This document shows, piece after piece, positions 7,313 through 14,621 of a DNA stretch of 32,334 nucleotides. The position numbers and the translations under genes were made by a program. Source of the DNA: Bacteroides sp. (GTDB taxonomy: Bacteria > Bacteroidota > Bacteroidia > Bacteroidales > Bacteroidaceae); assembly GCA_020861095.1 (NCBI GenBank), contig JAJBTC010000173.1, forward strand, positions 1-32,334. Direction: 5' to 3'. Each line of letters starts with the position of its first letter. Within the stretch, counting starts at the first letter, position 1. The notes under the pieces are model-generated. The model had not been told where the DNA came from, did no database searches, and saw only the letters and a program-made list of their open reading frames with translations.

Positions 7313-9103
7313 ATGGAAAACTTAAAGAACGTTGCTCCTATTGAAGATTTCAACTGGGATGCGTATGAAAACGGTGACAACGTCATTGAAGCCAGCCACG
7401 AGGACCTTGAAAAGGCGTATGACAGCACTTTGAACAAAGTGAACGACCGCGAGGTAGTAGATGGTACTGTAATCGGAATGAACAAACGTGAAGTGGTTGT
7501 GAATATCGGTTACAAATCTGACAGTATCATTCCTTTGAATGAATTCCGTTACAATCCTGAACTCAAAGTAGGAGATACCGTGGAGGTATATATCGAAAAT
7601 CAGGAAGACAAAAAAGGACAGTTGGTACTGTCGCACAGAAAAGCCCGTGCTTCCCGTTCCTGGGATCGCGTGAATGCCGCTCTGGAAAATGAAGAAATTA
7701 TCAAAGGATATATCAAATGCCGTACCAAGGGTGGTATGATCGTGGATGTATTCGGAATCGAAGCGTTCCTCCCCGGATCACAGATCGACGTGAAACCTAT
7801 CCGCGACTACGATGTCTTTGTAGGAAAGACGATGGAATTCAAGGTGGTGAAGATCAATCAGGAATTCAAGAACGTAGTGGTTTCACACAAAGCGCTTATC
7901 GAAGCCGAACTGGAACAGCAGAAGAAAGAAATTATCAGCAAACTCGAAAAAGGACAGGTTCTGGAAGGAACTGTTAAGAATATTACCTCTTACGGAGTGT
8001 TCATCGACCTGGGTGGCGTAGACGGATTGATCCACATCACAGACCTTTCCTGGGGCCGCGTAAGCGATCCGAAAGAAGTAGTGGAACTGGACCAGAAACT
8101 CAACGTGGTTATCCTTGACTTTGACGACGAGAAGAAACGTATCGCTCTGGGTCTGAAACAACTGACTCCGCACCCATGGGATGCTTTGGATACCGAACTC
8201 AAAGTGGGTGACAAAGTGAAAGGAAAAGTGGTGGTTATGGCAGATTACGGTGCGTTCATCGAGATCGCTCCGGGTGTAGAAGGTCTGATCCACGTTTCCG
8301 AAATGTCATGGTCACAACGCCTGCGTTCTGCTCAGGACTTCATGAAAGTGGGCGACGAAGTAGAAGCTGTCATCCTGACCCTGGATCGTGAAGAACGTAA
8401 AATGTCTCTGGGCATCAAACAACTGAAACAAGATCCATGGGAGACCATCGAAGAAAAATATCCTGTAGGTTCCAAACATACGGCCAAAGTACGCAACTTC
8501 ACCAACTTCGGTGTATTTGTAGAGATCGAAGAAGGAGTAGACGGACTGATCCACATTTCCGACCTGTCATGGACGAAGAAAGTGAAACATCCTTCTGAAT
8601 TTACTCAGATCGGTGCAGACATCGAAGTACAGGTTCTGGAGATCGATAAAGAAAACCGTCGCCTGAGCCTGGGTCACAAGCAGCTCGAAGAAAATCCATG
8701 GGATGTATTCGAAACTGTATTTACCGTAGGTTCTGTACACGAAGGTACGATCATCGAAATGCTGGATAAGGGTGCTGTGGTTTCTTTGCCTTATGGTGTG
8801 GAAGGTTTCGCTACTCCGAAACACCTGGTGAAAGAAGACGGATCACAGGCACAGCTGGATGAGAAACTGGAGTTCAAGGTAATTGAATTCAATAAAGATG
8901 CCAAGCGCATTATCCTTTCTCACAGCCGTATCTTCGAAGATGTTGCCAAAGCAGAAGAAAGAGCGGAAAAGAAGGCTGCGAAGAAAAACAAGAGAGAAGA
9001 AGGTGGCAGCTCTCCTGCTATTCAGAACCAGGCTGCTTCTACTACTCTGGGTGATATCGACGCTCTGGCTGCTCTGAAGGAACAACTCGAAGGTAAGAAG
9101 TAA
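7313..9103 (+). CDS. rpsA: 30S ribosomal protein S1
   Basis: S1 binds mRNA on the small subunit. The 596-residue protein carries six S1 (OB-fold) repeats at roughly residues 46-112, 128-194, 213-283, 300-370, 387-457 and 474-541. Repeats 3-5 are the most regular, each with the pattern YGVF(I/V)..GVDGLIHI(S/T)DLSW and ending in (R/K)(I/L)(A/S)LG.KQL followed by PW. The tail is lysine-rich (EKKAAKKNKREE) and ends LKEQLEGKK, usual for Bacteroidetes S1. The start at 7313 is the first in-frame ATG after the promoter. The long first ~45 residues precede the first repeat. No ribosome-binding GGAGG is seen, as is common in this phylum. It is monocistronic. Confidence 0.97.
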   Translation: MENLKNVAPIEDFNWDAYENGDNVIEASHEDLEKAYDSTLNKVNDREVVDGTVIGMNKREVVVNIGYKSDSIIPLNEFRYNPELKVGDTVEVYIENQEDKKGQLVLSHRKARASRSWDRVNAALENEEIIKGYIKCRTKGGMIVDVFGIEAFLPGSQIDVKPIRDYDVFVGKTMEFKVVKINQEFKNVVVSHKALIEAELEQQKKEIISKLEKGQVLEGTVKNITSYGVFIDLGGVDGLIHITDLSWGRVSDPKEVVELDQKLNVVILDFDDEKKRIALGLKQLTPHPWDALDTELKVGDKVKGKVVVMADYGAFIEIAPGVEGLIHVSEMSWSQRLRSAQDFMKVGDEVEAVILTLDREERKMSLGIKQLKQDPWETIEEKYPVGSKHTAKVRNFTNFGVFVEIEEGVDGLIHISDLSWTKKVKHPSEFTQIGADIEVQVLEIDKENRRLSLGHKQLEENPWDVFETVFTVGSVHEGTIIEMLDKGAVVSLPYGVEGFATPKHLVKEDGSQAQLDEKLEFKVIEFNKDAKRIILSHSRIFEDVAKAEERAEKKAAKKNKREEGGSSPAIQNQAASTTLGDIDALAALKEQLEGKK

Positions 9104-9148
9104 GTGAGACCCCTTCTCTCTTTTCGTTGAGAGATAGACATACACATG

Positions 9149-9186
9149 AAGTCGTTGCAACTGAAAAAGGTTGTGACGACTTTTTT
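9149..9186 (+). terminator. Rho-independent terminator of rpsA
   Basis: AAGTCGTTGCAAC (9149-9161) pairs with GTTGTGACGACTT (9170-9182) with one mismatch around an 8-base loop, followed by a run of six T. It lies about 45 bases after the rpsA stop codon. Confidence 0.85.
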
Positions 9187-9221
9187 ATATATTATGTATC
9201 CGGAAGCAGGAAAGAATGGAA

Positions 9222-9479
9222 ATTATCCGGTAGGGAAACTGAATTATCCGGTAGTCTAACCAGATTATCCAGTATTCTAACCAGATTATCCAGTGGGGAA
9301 ACCTGTATTATCCAGTAATGAAACCGATATTATCCAGTAGCCTAATCAAATTATCTGGTAGTGAAACCGATATTATCCGGTAGTCTAATCGAATTATCTG
9401 ATAGTGAAACCTGTATTATCTCCGGTAGTCTAATTAAATTATCTGTGAGTGAAACCGGATGATCCGGTACTCTGACTAC
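9222..9479. repeat. Twelve-unit ~21.5-bp iteron-like tandem array
   Basis: Twelve degenerate units begin with ATTATC (last one ATGATC) at 9222, 9243, 9264, 9285, 9307, 9329, 9350, 9372, 9393, 9415, 9438 and 9459. Spacings are 21 to 23 bases, mean 21.5, close to two helical turns. The head ATTATCCGGTA is conserved; the second half alternates between a GTCTAAYC form and a GTGAAACC form, regularly so from the fifth unit on, which gives a 43-bp higher-order period. The array lies between the ends of two converging genes (rpsA and the solute-binding protein). The remainder of the gap, 9480-9819, shows nothing recognisable. Confidence 0.9.
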
Positions 9480-9819
9480 CTGTTAACTGAAATGTAACTA
9501 CCGTTTTGCCGCAATATCAGGATTATTTTCCCAAGTGAGCCGACTGTCTGGTTACAGTAAGAGAATTGCCTGATCTTATTTTTACTTAAGTTAACAATAT
9601 ACAGATAAAAACAGGTTACTGTGGTTCCGTAATGATCTTAGGATAGGGATTTTATGAACATGTATCATCGTTGAGAGGCTTACAGCAGCCTCTGATGAAG
9701 ATCCCGTCAGGGGAAATATTCGGGATGAGATAAGAAAATGGTCTATTTGCTGTGGGCTTTATTAACAGATCATAAGATAGTACTCCTGCTGTGGGGCAAC
9801 CGGAAAAGTAGAAAGTAAG

Positions 9820-10647
9820 TTATTTTTTGTAGTAATAACGTTGGTACAGCTCTTTATATTCGGCGCTGGGTATAAAATCCTCCAGCCAGTGATTGAGGGT
9901 ATCTAACAGGGCCGGAGAATGGTTACTGACCGCCCATGCGTAAAGTTGAGTGAAACCAATACCCGTACTGATATCTATGTTGGAAAGAGAGTCGGTCATT
10001 GTCTGTGCTATACTTTCTTCGCATACCACAAAATCTATATCTCCATGTGCCACCATAGCGATCAGCTGTTCTGCTCCATAATCTTCTATCTGCTGGATAT
10101 AGATCGTATCCGCTATCTCACTGGCCAGGTTATGAATGCGGAGGATGGCCGGCGAACCTTTCACCACATAGAGTGTCTTTCCTGCCAGATCTATCTGACT
10201 GCTGATAGCTACCGAATCCTCCTCATTGAGTATTCGTTGTACCAGTATCTGTTTGGTCTGAGCCAGCGGAATGGTAAACAGCAGGGAATCTTTCCATTCG
10301 CTGGTTATGGGAATACCATAGGCGATCACGTCAAACTCTCCCGACCTGAGTCCGGAGAGACGTTTCTCAAAACTCATTTCCGGTACCAGTTCGGCTTTCA
10401 GGTCTTTGTCACGTGCGAACGCGCGGAAAATATCGTGATAGAATCCGGCCAATGAATCTCCTTCTACATAATAGCTTATCGCATTGTACTCGGTAACTCC
10501 GCGGATGATACCTTCTGCCGCGATTTCGGGATAGTCCCGTTCCGCCATCACTTTCTGTTTTTTCCCGGGCCAGAAGAAAGTAACCACGACGGCTGAGATA
10601 AATCCCAGGATCAGATACTTCAGATATTTGTTTTTCAGAGTTTTCAT
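9820..10647 (-). CDS. Membrane-anchored periplasmic solute-binding protein (SBP_bac_3 / MltF-N like)
   Basis: This 275-residue protein has an N-terminal membrane anchor or uncleaved signal (KYLILGFISAVVVTFFWPG, residues ~10-28) and then a type II periplasmic-binding fold: EGIIRGVTEYNAISYYV, a lobe with FYHDIFRAFARDKDLKAEL, the LRSGEFDVIAYGIPIT segment, a second lobe with GKTLYVVKGSPAILR and MVAHGDIDFVVCEESIA. This resembles the N-terminal half of MltF, but no lytic transglycosylase domain follows; the protein ends soon after the binding fold. The ATG at 10647 is preferred; a TTG at 10662 overlaps the porin stop codon. It lies 11 bases after the porin gene, so both are probably cotranscribed. 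A sensory or binding role at the cell envelope is inferred; the ligand is unknown. Confidence 0.8.
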   Translation of the reverse strand: MKTLKNKYLKYLILGFISAVVVTFFWPGKKQKVMAERDYPEIAAEGIIRGVTEYNAISYYVEGDSLAGFYHDIFRAFARDKDLKAELVPEMSFEKRLSGLRSGEFDVIAYGIPITSEWKDSLLFTIPLAQTKQILVQRILNEEDSVAISSQIDLAGKTLYVVKGSPAILRIHNLASEIADTIYIQQIEDYGAEQLIAMVAHGDIDFVVCEESIAQTMTDSLSNIDISTGIGFTQLYAWAVSNHSPALLDTLNHWLEDFIPSAEYKELYQRYYYKK

Positions 10648-10658
10648 ACGTGCAGGGA

Positions 10659-12692
10659 TCAATCGTAGAAATTCCAGGATACACCCAGTTTCAACAGACG
10701 TTGGTTGAGCGGATAGTGAGGGACAAAGAAGTACTTGTTATTCCCCAGCCCCTGATTGGCATGATAGAGCATGGCAAAGAACCGCGTACGTTTGAGATGC
10801 AGGTTGGCATATACATTCACTACCGGATATCCGCCGATCTCTACCCTATCGTCTTCGGATTGCAGGTGGAACTGCTGTATGGCCGCCTGATAGGTCGGAG
10901 CATAGTATTTAGTGAAATAACGTACATCTGCTCCCAGTTGCAGGCTCAATACTTTTTTGGCCAGTTTGGTGTCGACATAGAGATTGTGATAGAGAGACAG
11001 GCGGGGCAGTGGCAGGATGCTTTTGTTGCTTGACTCCTGCCAAATCACTTCATTGTCCAGATGGAACGCTCCCAGTTTAAAATTCTGGCTGAATATCGCG
11101 GTGATTACCTGAATACTTCCCCCGTCCTGTTCCGGCAGGGCCGAGCGATCGAAATACGTATAGTTCTTGATATTCTCTACACCCGCTTTCAGATGGGTAC
11201 GCCATCTGTCAATATTCAGTTCCCCTTCTACACGCGTACGGAATTCTTTATCAAAATTGTTGTCCCAGTAGAAATGATTGGAATGATAATGGCGCATATA
11301 GAACGAAGGCAGCAGGTTGGTCACAGAAGCTCTTGCATGTACGTTCACTGTATCTTTGAACAGGCGGAAATTCAGATCCATATCCCCATGTATCCGGAAT
11401 TGTCCGAGTGCTTTGCCCAGCATTCCCACCTCACCGGTAGCGTTGTAGTTGATCACACGACCTTTTCTTCGGGAGAGTTCACCTCCTACGTATACCTCTT
11501 GCTCTACATACCGGTCGATAGATACGGAATCCCGGTTCATCAGTTCGTACTGGCTGCCTTTGTGGGTGATGTATGCAGTGAGTCCCGCCTGGGCATATTT
11601 GTTGAATCCTTCCAATAGTGAAAATCCCAGTGTATTGGTAGTACTGATGTAAATTGTAGAATCGCGGCTCGCCCGCTCACCGGTATAGATATAGGTATTG
11701 TCGTAATAGTCTGTCGGCTCACTGGTAGACCGGAAATTGTGTCGCAGTCTTTCTATTTTCGCAGTGTGTATAAAAGCCGTCACCGGAACAAACTCTTCTA
11801 TCCAGGTAGGGATGGAGTCGTTTTCATTTTCCGGGGCTTTTCTCATCTCCCGATGAAACCCCAGGTTGTACCGGTGAGTCAGATAGACATAGAAGTTGTG
11901 ATTGCGGTTCCAGGTATTATCGAGGTTGGTCGGGATGTTCTGGGTCTCATATTCCCGTTGCCCCTGTGCCATATCCTCCGGGTGGGTAATGTATCTGTCA
12001 TCTGTGATACCGCCATTCTCGGCCATTTTCATTGCGAAGTTTTTGTATATCGCGTGTGCCTGGTAGCGCTCTCCCGTATAGCTGGCAAACAATCCTCCTT
12101 TGAAGAAAGCCGTTTGCTGACTATTATAGTAACCTCTTCCGTACAAGTAGTCAATATCAAAACCGAATGCAAAGTCTTTGTTTACATTGACGGAGAAATA
12201 AGATTTGAAGCGTTCTTCCCCATAGATCTTACTTCCGGCTTTGTAATAGGTCAGGTTGGTATAAGGGACATTACTGTTCGTAAAATAAAAATCTTCCGGA
12301 TCTTCATAAAAGAATCCACGGAACGGGTTCAGGAACAATGTGGATGTAGGTCCCGGACGTTCAAAGAATATGCGCGATTCACGCGGAGAACCCAGATTCC
12401 CCAGATAGTTGTAGTGACCTGTGATCCCCTCTACCAGATTGGTGTTCTGAAAATAGGTAAAGGCGGTATCCGCAGTTACGATCGTACGATTGCCCAATTT
12501 CTCACTGATGTGCCATTGGTATAAGGTAGGAGGCAGCCCAATGACTTCTGTATGCAGACTATCCGGGTTTTCCGGAATCATACTTGGGTCTATCTGATTT
12601 CCGAATTGATCGTATTGGGTAATTTGTTGTGCGCTGACTGTCATCTGCCCGATGACAAGAAAGAGCAGATATGTTAATAGGACTCGTCTCAT
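10659..12692 (-). CDS. Putative outer-membrane porin (Porin_10 type)
   Basis: The 677-residue protein starts with a clear signal peptide (MRRVLLTYLLFLVIGQMTVSAQQ) and has many short amphipathic strands rich in Tyr, Phe and Asn, for example FAFGFDIDYLYGRGYYN, FFKGGLFASYTGERY and NFYVYLTHRYNLGFH, ending in an aromatic strand LLKLGVSWNFYD. A final aromatic-containing strand is typical of outer-membrane beta-barrels. Length and the N-terminal segment YDQFGNQIDPS fit the Bacteroidetes putative porin family. A longer open frame extends upstream to 12851, but only the ATG at 12692 gives a signal peptide. A TATATTTG box lies only about ten bases upstream, suggesting an almost leaderless transcript. 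The solute-binding protein gene follows 11 bases later. Confidence 0.82.
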   Translation of the reverse strand: MRRVLLTYLLFLVIGQMTVSAQQITQYDQFGNQIDPSMIPENPDSLHTEVIGLPPTLYQWHISEKLGNRTIVTADTAFTYFQNTNLVEGITGHYNYLGNLGSPRESRIFFERPGPTSTLFLNPFRGFFYEDPEDFYFTNSNVPYTNLTYYKAGSKIYGEERFKSYFSVNVNKDFAFGFDIDYLYGRGYYNSQQTAFFKGGLFASYTGERYQAHAIYKNFAMKMAENGGITDDRYITHPEDMAQGQREYETQNIPTNLDNTWNRNHNFYVYLTHRYNLGFHREMRKAPENENDSIPTWIEEFVPVTAFIHTAKIERLRHNFRSTSEPTDYYDNTYIYTGERASRDSTIYISTTNTLGFSLLEGFNKYAQAGLTAYITHKGSQYELMNRDSVSIDRYVEQEVYVGGELSRRKGRVINYNATGEVGMLGKALGQFRIHGDMDLNFRLFKDTVNVHARASVTNLLPSFYMRHYHSNHFYWDNNFDKEFRTRVEGELNIDRWRTHLKAGVENIKNYTYFDRSALPEQDGGSIQVITAIFSQNFKLGAFHLDNEVIWQESSNKSILPLPRLSLYHNLYVDTKLAKKVLSLQLGADVRYFTKYYAPTYQAAIQQFHLQSEDDRVEIGGYPVVNVYANLHLKRTRFFAMLYHANQGLGNNKYFFVPHYPLNQRLLKLGVSWNFYD

Positions 12693-12701
12693 AAATTGCG
12701 A

Positions 12702-12709
12702 CAAATATA
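12702..12709 (-). promoter_or_regulatory. -7 box very close to the porin start
   Basis: The minus strand reads TATATTTG, a match to TAnnTTTG, only nine bases before the ATG at 12692. If used, transcription would start within a few bases of the start codon. The -33 region on the minus strand is AT-rich without a clear TTTG. The match could be chance in AT-rich DNA. Confidence 0.4.
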
Positions 12710-13004
12710 CAATAAAAAATAATTTTCTGACCGAAAACCGGATGTGTTTGTATTTATTAAGGATATACACTGCAAGGGATGAGTAAAGAACTGGATCATA
12801 GAGCGACTGAATTGTAGTTGTGAACGTTCGGAGAGGAACTACGGATAACAATACCGGCTGGTATATCGGTTAGGGAAAGCTTGATACGGGAGGAGATTTT
12901 ATGAATAGCAGGAAGTTTCTCTATGATGTAAATTATATTCTGTGTTGCCCGGCAACACTGTGTCTTTTGGGTAAAATGCTGCATCTGAAAAACAGACCAA
13001 TTGT

Positions 13005-13053
13005 GGTAACCAAAATAAAAAAAATGGTAACCAATTCAGAGTCGATTGGTTAC
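13005..13053. promoter_or_regulatory. Operator-like repeats of GTAACCAA
   Basis: GTAACCAAT (13027-13035) and ATTGGTTAC (13045-13053) are a perfect 9-bp inverted repeat with a 9-base spacer, and GGTAACCAA also occurs at 13005-13013. Half-site spacing of about 18 bases would suit a dimeric DNA-binding protein. No gene start is nearby, so the target is unclear. The surrounding bases 12710-13219 show no supported gene. Confidence 0.4.
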
Positions 13054-13219
13054 TATTGTACCAATCTCTGTTGCATGGTTTCATTTGGAGATCAGAACCT
13101 GTCTTTCCGGTATGTCCGGAAATATAACTCCGGTTCATCAAACAGAGAAGGTATCACCATGGGAAAAAAGAGCGCCTTCCCGTTCCCGGAGATAGTTTCC
13201 CCGAAGGGGATAGATTAGT

Positions 13220-13373
13220 AGCCCGGGGTTGCCTTTGGAAAGCGCAACGCAAGTGAAGCGAACCAAAGCTATCCCGGGTAAAGAGTTCTACAGGGTTCAA
13301 CCTTGAACCAACGGTCGACGCAGTCAAAAGGTTGCATATAGGATACATACTGATGTAATTGCTGCAACCTTTT
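13220..13373. repeat. Cluster of three hairpin-forming repeats
   Basis: Three separate inverted repeats lie side by side. First, a nested stem made of CCCGGG (13222-13227 and 13273-13278) and CTTTGG/CCAAAG (13233-13238 and 13263-13268). Second, GGTTCAA/TTGAACC (13294-13309). Third, an 11-bp perfect stem AAAAGGTTGCA/TGCAACCTTTT (13326-13336 and 13363-13373). The CCCGGG element recurs at 13753. This looks like REP-type intergenic repeat DNA. The open frames that cross it have no protein-like composition. Confidence 0.65.
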
Positions 13374-13492
13374 CAAGGTTGGCTTTGCTGTGTGCTTCAC
13401 ACCCCAGGGTACGCTTCCCTGTGGCTTCACTATCGTTTCGCCACAGCTCGCTTAACCGCTGGGCTATTGCTATATCCCCTACGGGGAATACT

Positions 13493-13558
13493 GGGAGCAG
13501 GGTATGAGAACACAGGGAGCAGGGTATGAGAATCCAGAGAACAGGACATGGGAACAGG
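13493..13558. repeat. Three-copy 22-bp tandem repeat
   Basis: Units start at 13493, 13515 and 13537. The first two (GGGAGCAGGGTATGAGAA followed by four bases) differ at only two positions near their end; the third (GAGAACAGGACATGGGAA) is more diverged. It lies inside the repeat-rich gap and is followed by no recognisable gene. Confidence 0.75.
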
Positions 13559-13712
13559 ATGGGGGATATATCCTCCGGAAAGAATACATACTTTCTTAAA
13601 CTGGCGGCTATGGCCACTCTGGATGGAGTGCGAACTGCGCACAAAAGTGAGTGCGAAACCAACCCTCGACATAGTCCAAGTACAACCCAGACTCCTCTAC
13701 ACCATTTTCTTT

Positions 13713-13827
13713 CGCTCGTACTTGCAGCACTCCTTTTTTTGTGTGCGGTTCGCAGCCCGGGGTAAGGAAGCGCAGGGTACCGGAGCGACCGCCACCCCGG
13801 GCTGGAATCGCTCGTGCTTACAGCACT
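13713..13827. repeat. REP-like element with repeated tail motif
   Basis: CAGCCCGGGGT (13753-13763) and ACCCCGGGCTG (13794-13804) are a perfect 11-bp inverted repeat around a GC-rich core that includes GCGCAGGGTACCGGAGCG (13770-13787). It is bracketed by two near-identical 19-base motifs, CGCTCGTACTTGCAGCACT (13713-13731) and CGCTCGTGCTTACAGCACT (13809-13827). The core recurs inverted and the tail motif recurs directly at 14445-14517, on the far side of the SymE-like gene. Confidence 0.75.
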
Positions 13828-13874
13828 ATAGATACATTGTAAACTGGATACCTGATAATTAATGAAAGATTTTA

Positions 13875-13906
13875 TTGTAGGTTTTGGCAACTATTTCTTA
13901 TCTTTG
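13875..13906 (+). promoter_or_regulatory. Promoter of the structured leader and SymE-like gene
   Basis: TATCTTTG at 13899-13906 is a perfect -7 box, with a TTG at 13875-13877 21 bases upstream as a possible -33. Transcription would start near 13912 and read through the structured RNA into the SymE-like gene. Confidence 0.7.
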
Positions 13907-13975
13907 CAGTACCCAATAGTTATTTAAATTTTAATAAGTAGTTTTATTATGGACATCTTATCTCCTAAAAAAACA

Positions 13976-14061
13976 AAGGCAGGCTTACGGGTGCAAGTCC
14001 CGAAACGTTGTTGTTCCATAACTTGTTATGGTTTAAATAATTGTTGGGCGAGACCTGCCTT
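13976..14061 (+). ncRNA. Structured leader RNA upstream of the SymE-like gene
   Basis: An 86-base segment closed by AAGGCAGG (13976-13983) and CCTGCCTT (14054-14061) holds two inner hairpins: CGGG/CCCG with the loop TGCAAGT (13988-14002) and CCATAA/TTATGG with a 4-base loop (14016-14031). The 3' part of this domain, 14031-14049 (GTTTAAATAATTGTTGGGC), can instead pair with GCCCAACAATTTAAAC (14091-14106), which covers the start codon of the following gene at 14089. The two folds compete, as in a riboregulator or attenuator. The stems and positions are read directly; any regulatory role is inference. A 51-codon open frame (13949-14104) crosses it and may be only incidental. Confidence 0.6.
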
Positions 14062-14088
14062 CTTTATTCATCCTTTAATTTTTTTATT

Positions 14089-14372
14089 ATGCCCAACAAT
14101 TTAAACAACAACAAAAAAGAAAAAAACTTTCCCGAAAGCCACTCAAAGCCAAAGTATTAAAGATCAGAAACTCAGATGAAAGTCTGCATCTCAGGCGGCT
14201 TACCGTCTCTTCCCAGAGCGTAGTGAACAAAAAAAGCAGTAACGGACTCAAATCCATTCCTTTTCTGAGACTGATGGGAGTATGGCTGGATCAGGCAGGA
14301 TTCCCCATTAACAGCCAGGTAGATGTGATCGTAGACAACCATCTGCTTATTATAAAACCTGCGGATTCATAA
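14089..14372 (+). CDS. SymE-like toxin, split into two frames at a slippery heptamer
   Basis: From the ATG at 14089 the zero frame codes only 23 residues (MPNNLNNNKKEKN...) and stops at 14158. The overlapping -1 frame runs to 14372 and codes a clear SymE-family domain: RRLTVSSQS, then IPFLRLMGVWLDQAGFPINS and QVDVIVDNHLLIIKP, matching the RxLTVS / IPxxxLxGxWLxxAGF / VDVxV pattern of E. coli SymE. That frame has no usable start codon of its own. The heptamer A_AAA_AAC at 14121-14127 is in the exact phase for -1 frameshifting and would join MPNNLNNNKKEKK to LSRKPLKAKVL, about 94 residues in all. Either this is programmed frameshifting or one A has been lost from an A-rich run. SymE is an SOS-linked RNA-targeting, AbrB-fold toxin normally held down by an antisense RNA. 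Confidence 0.7.
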
Positions 14373-14404
14373 AGCAGAAAAAGAAACAGTCTCAACATGG
14401 AAAA

Positions 14405-14442
14405 AATCGGTCTATTTCTAAGTTCTGAAAGGACGACCGATT
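14405..14442 (+). terminator. Hairpin after the SymE-like gene
   Basis: AATCGGTC (14405-14412) and GACCGATT (14435-14442) form a perfect 8-bp stem with a 22-base loop, 32 bases after the stop codon. There is no T-run, so termination is uncertain. Confidence 0.4.
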
Positions 14443-14444
14443 CT

Positions 14445-14517
14445 AGCGCAGGGTAGCGGCCGCTCCGGTACCCTGCGCTCCCTTATACAGGCTGGAAATG
14501 AATGTGCCTACAGTACT
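14445..14517. repeat. Second REP-like element, related to 13753-13827
   Basis: AGCGCAGGGTA (14445-14455) and TACCCTGCGCT (14469-14479) form a perfect 11-bp stem. Bases 14461-14478 are the exact reverse complement of 13770-13787 (18 of 18). The tail CAGGCTGGAAATGAATGTGC and CTACAGTACT (to 14517) matches the tail of the earlier element in direct orientation. The element lies 3' of both the SymE-like gene and, on the other strand, the oxidoreductase operon, where it may serve as a terminator. Bases 14518-14621 show nothing else. Confidence 0.7.
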
Positions 14518-14621
14518 ACAAATGACTGGTAATTAGTATGTTTTACTTGTCAGTTCCTGCCTGCTTTTTTTCCTGTGGGATCCTTCGGCAGTTATGATCT
14601 TTATTTTCCGGAAGAGAAGAA

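Noticed and set aside
9222..9479. CRISPR array
   Set aside because: Units follow each other without unique spacers; the period is 21-23 bp.
10650..10662. TTG start for the solute-binding protein
   Set aside because: It overlaps the porin stop codon, and the ATG 15 bases later gives a better N-terminus.
11739..12524. 261-residue plus-strand open frame opposite the porin
   Set aside because: No promoter, no domain features, and the porin gene on the other strand is convincing.
13491..13558. CRISPR array
   Set aside because: Only three directly adjacent 22-bp units without spacers, and no cas genes.
13324..13890. 188-residue minus-strand open frame in the repeat region
   Set aside because: It spans hairpins and tandem repeats, is rich in Ser, Pro and Cys, and has no membrane, signal or domain pattern.
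13985..14006. Partial tRNA suggested by a T-arm-like hairpin
   Set aside because: There is no acceptor stem, anticodon arm or CCA context, and the loop is part of the larger leader fold.
13949..14104. 51-codon open frame across the structured leader
   Set aside because: It coincides with RNA stems and overlaps the SymE start; Cys-rich sequence without family features. Kept only as a possible leader peptide in the RNA entry.
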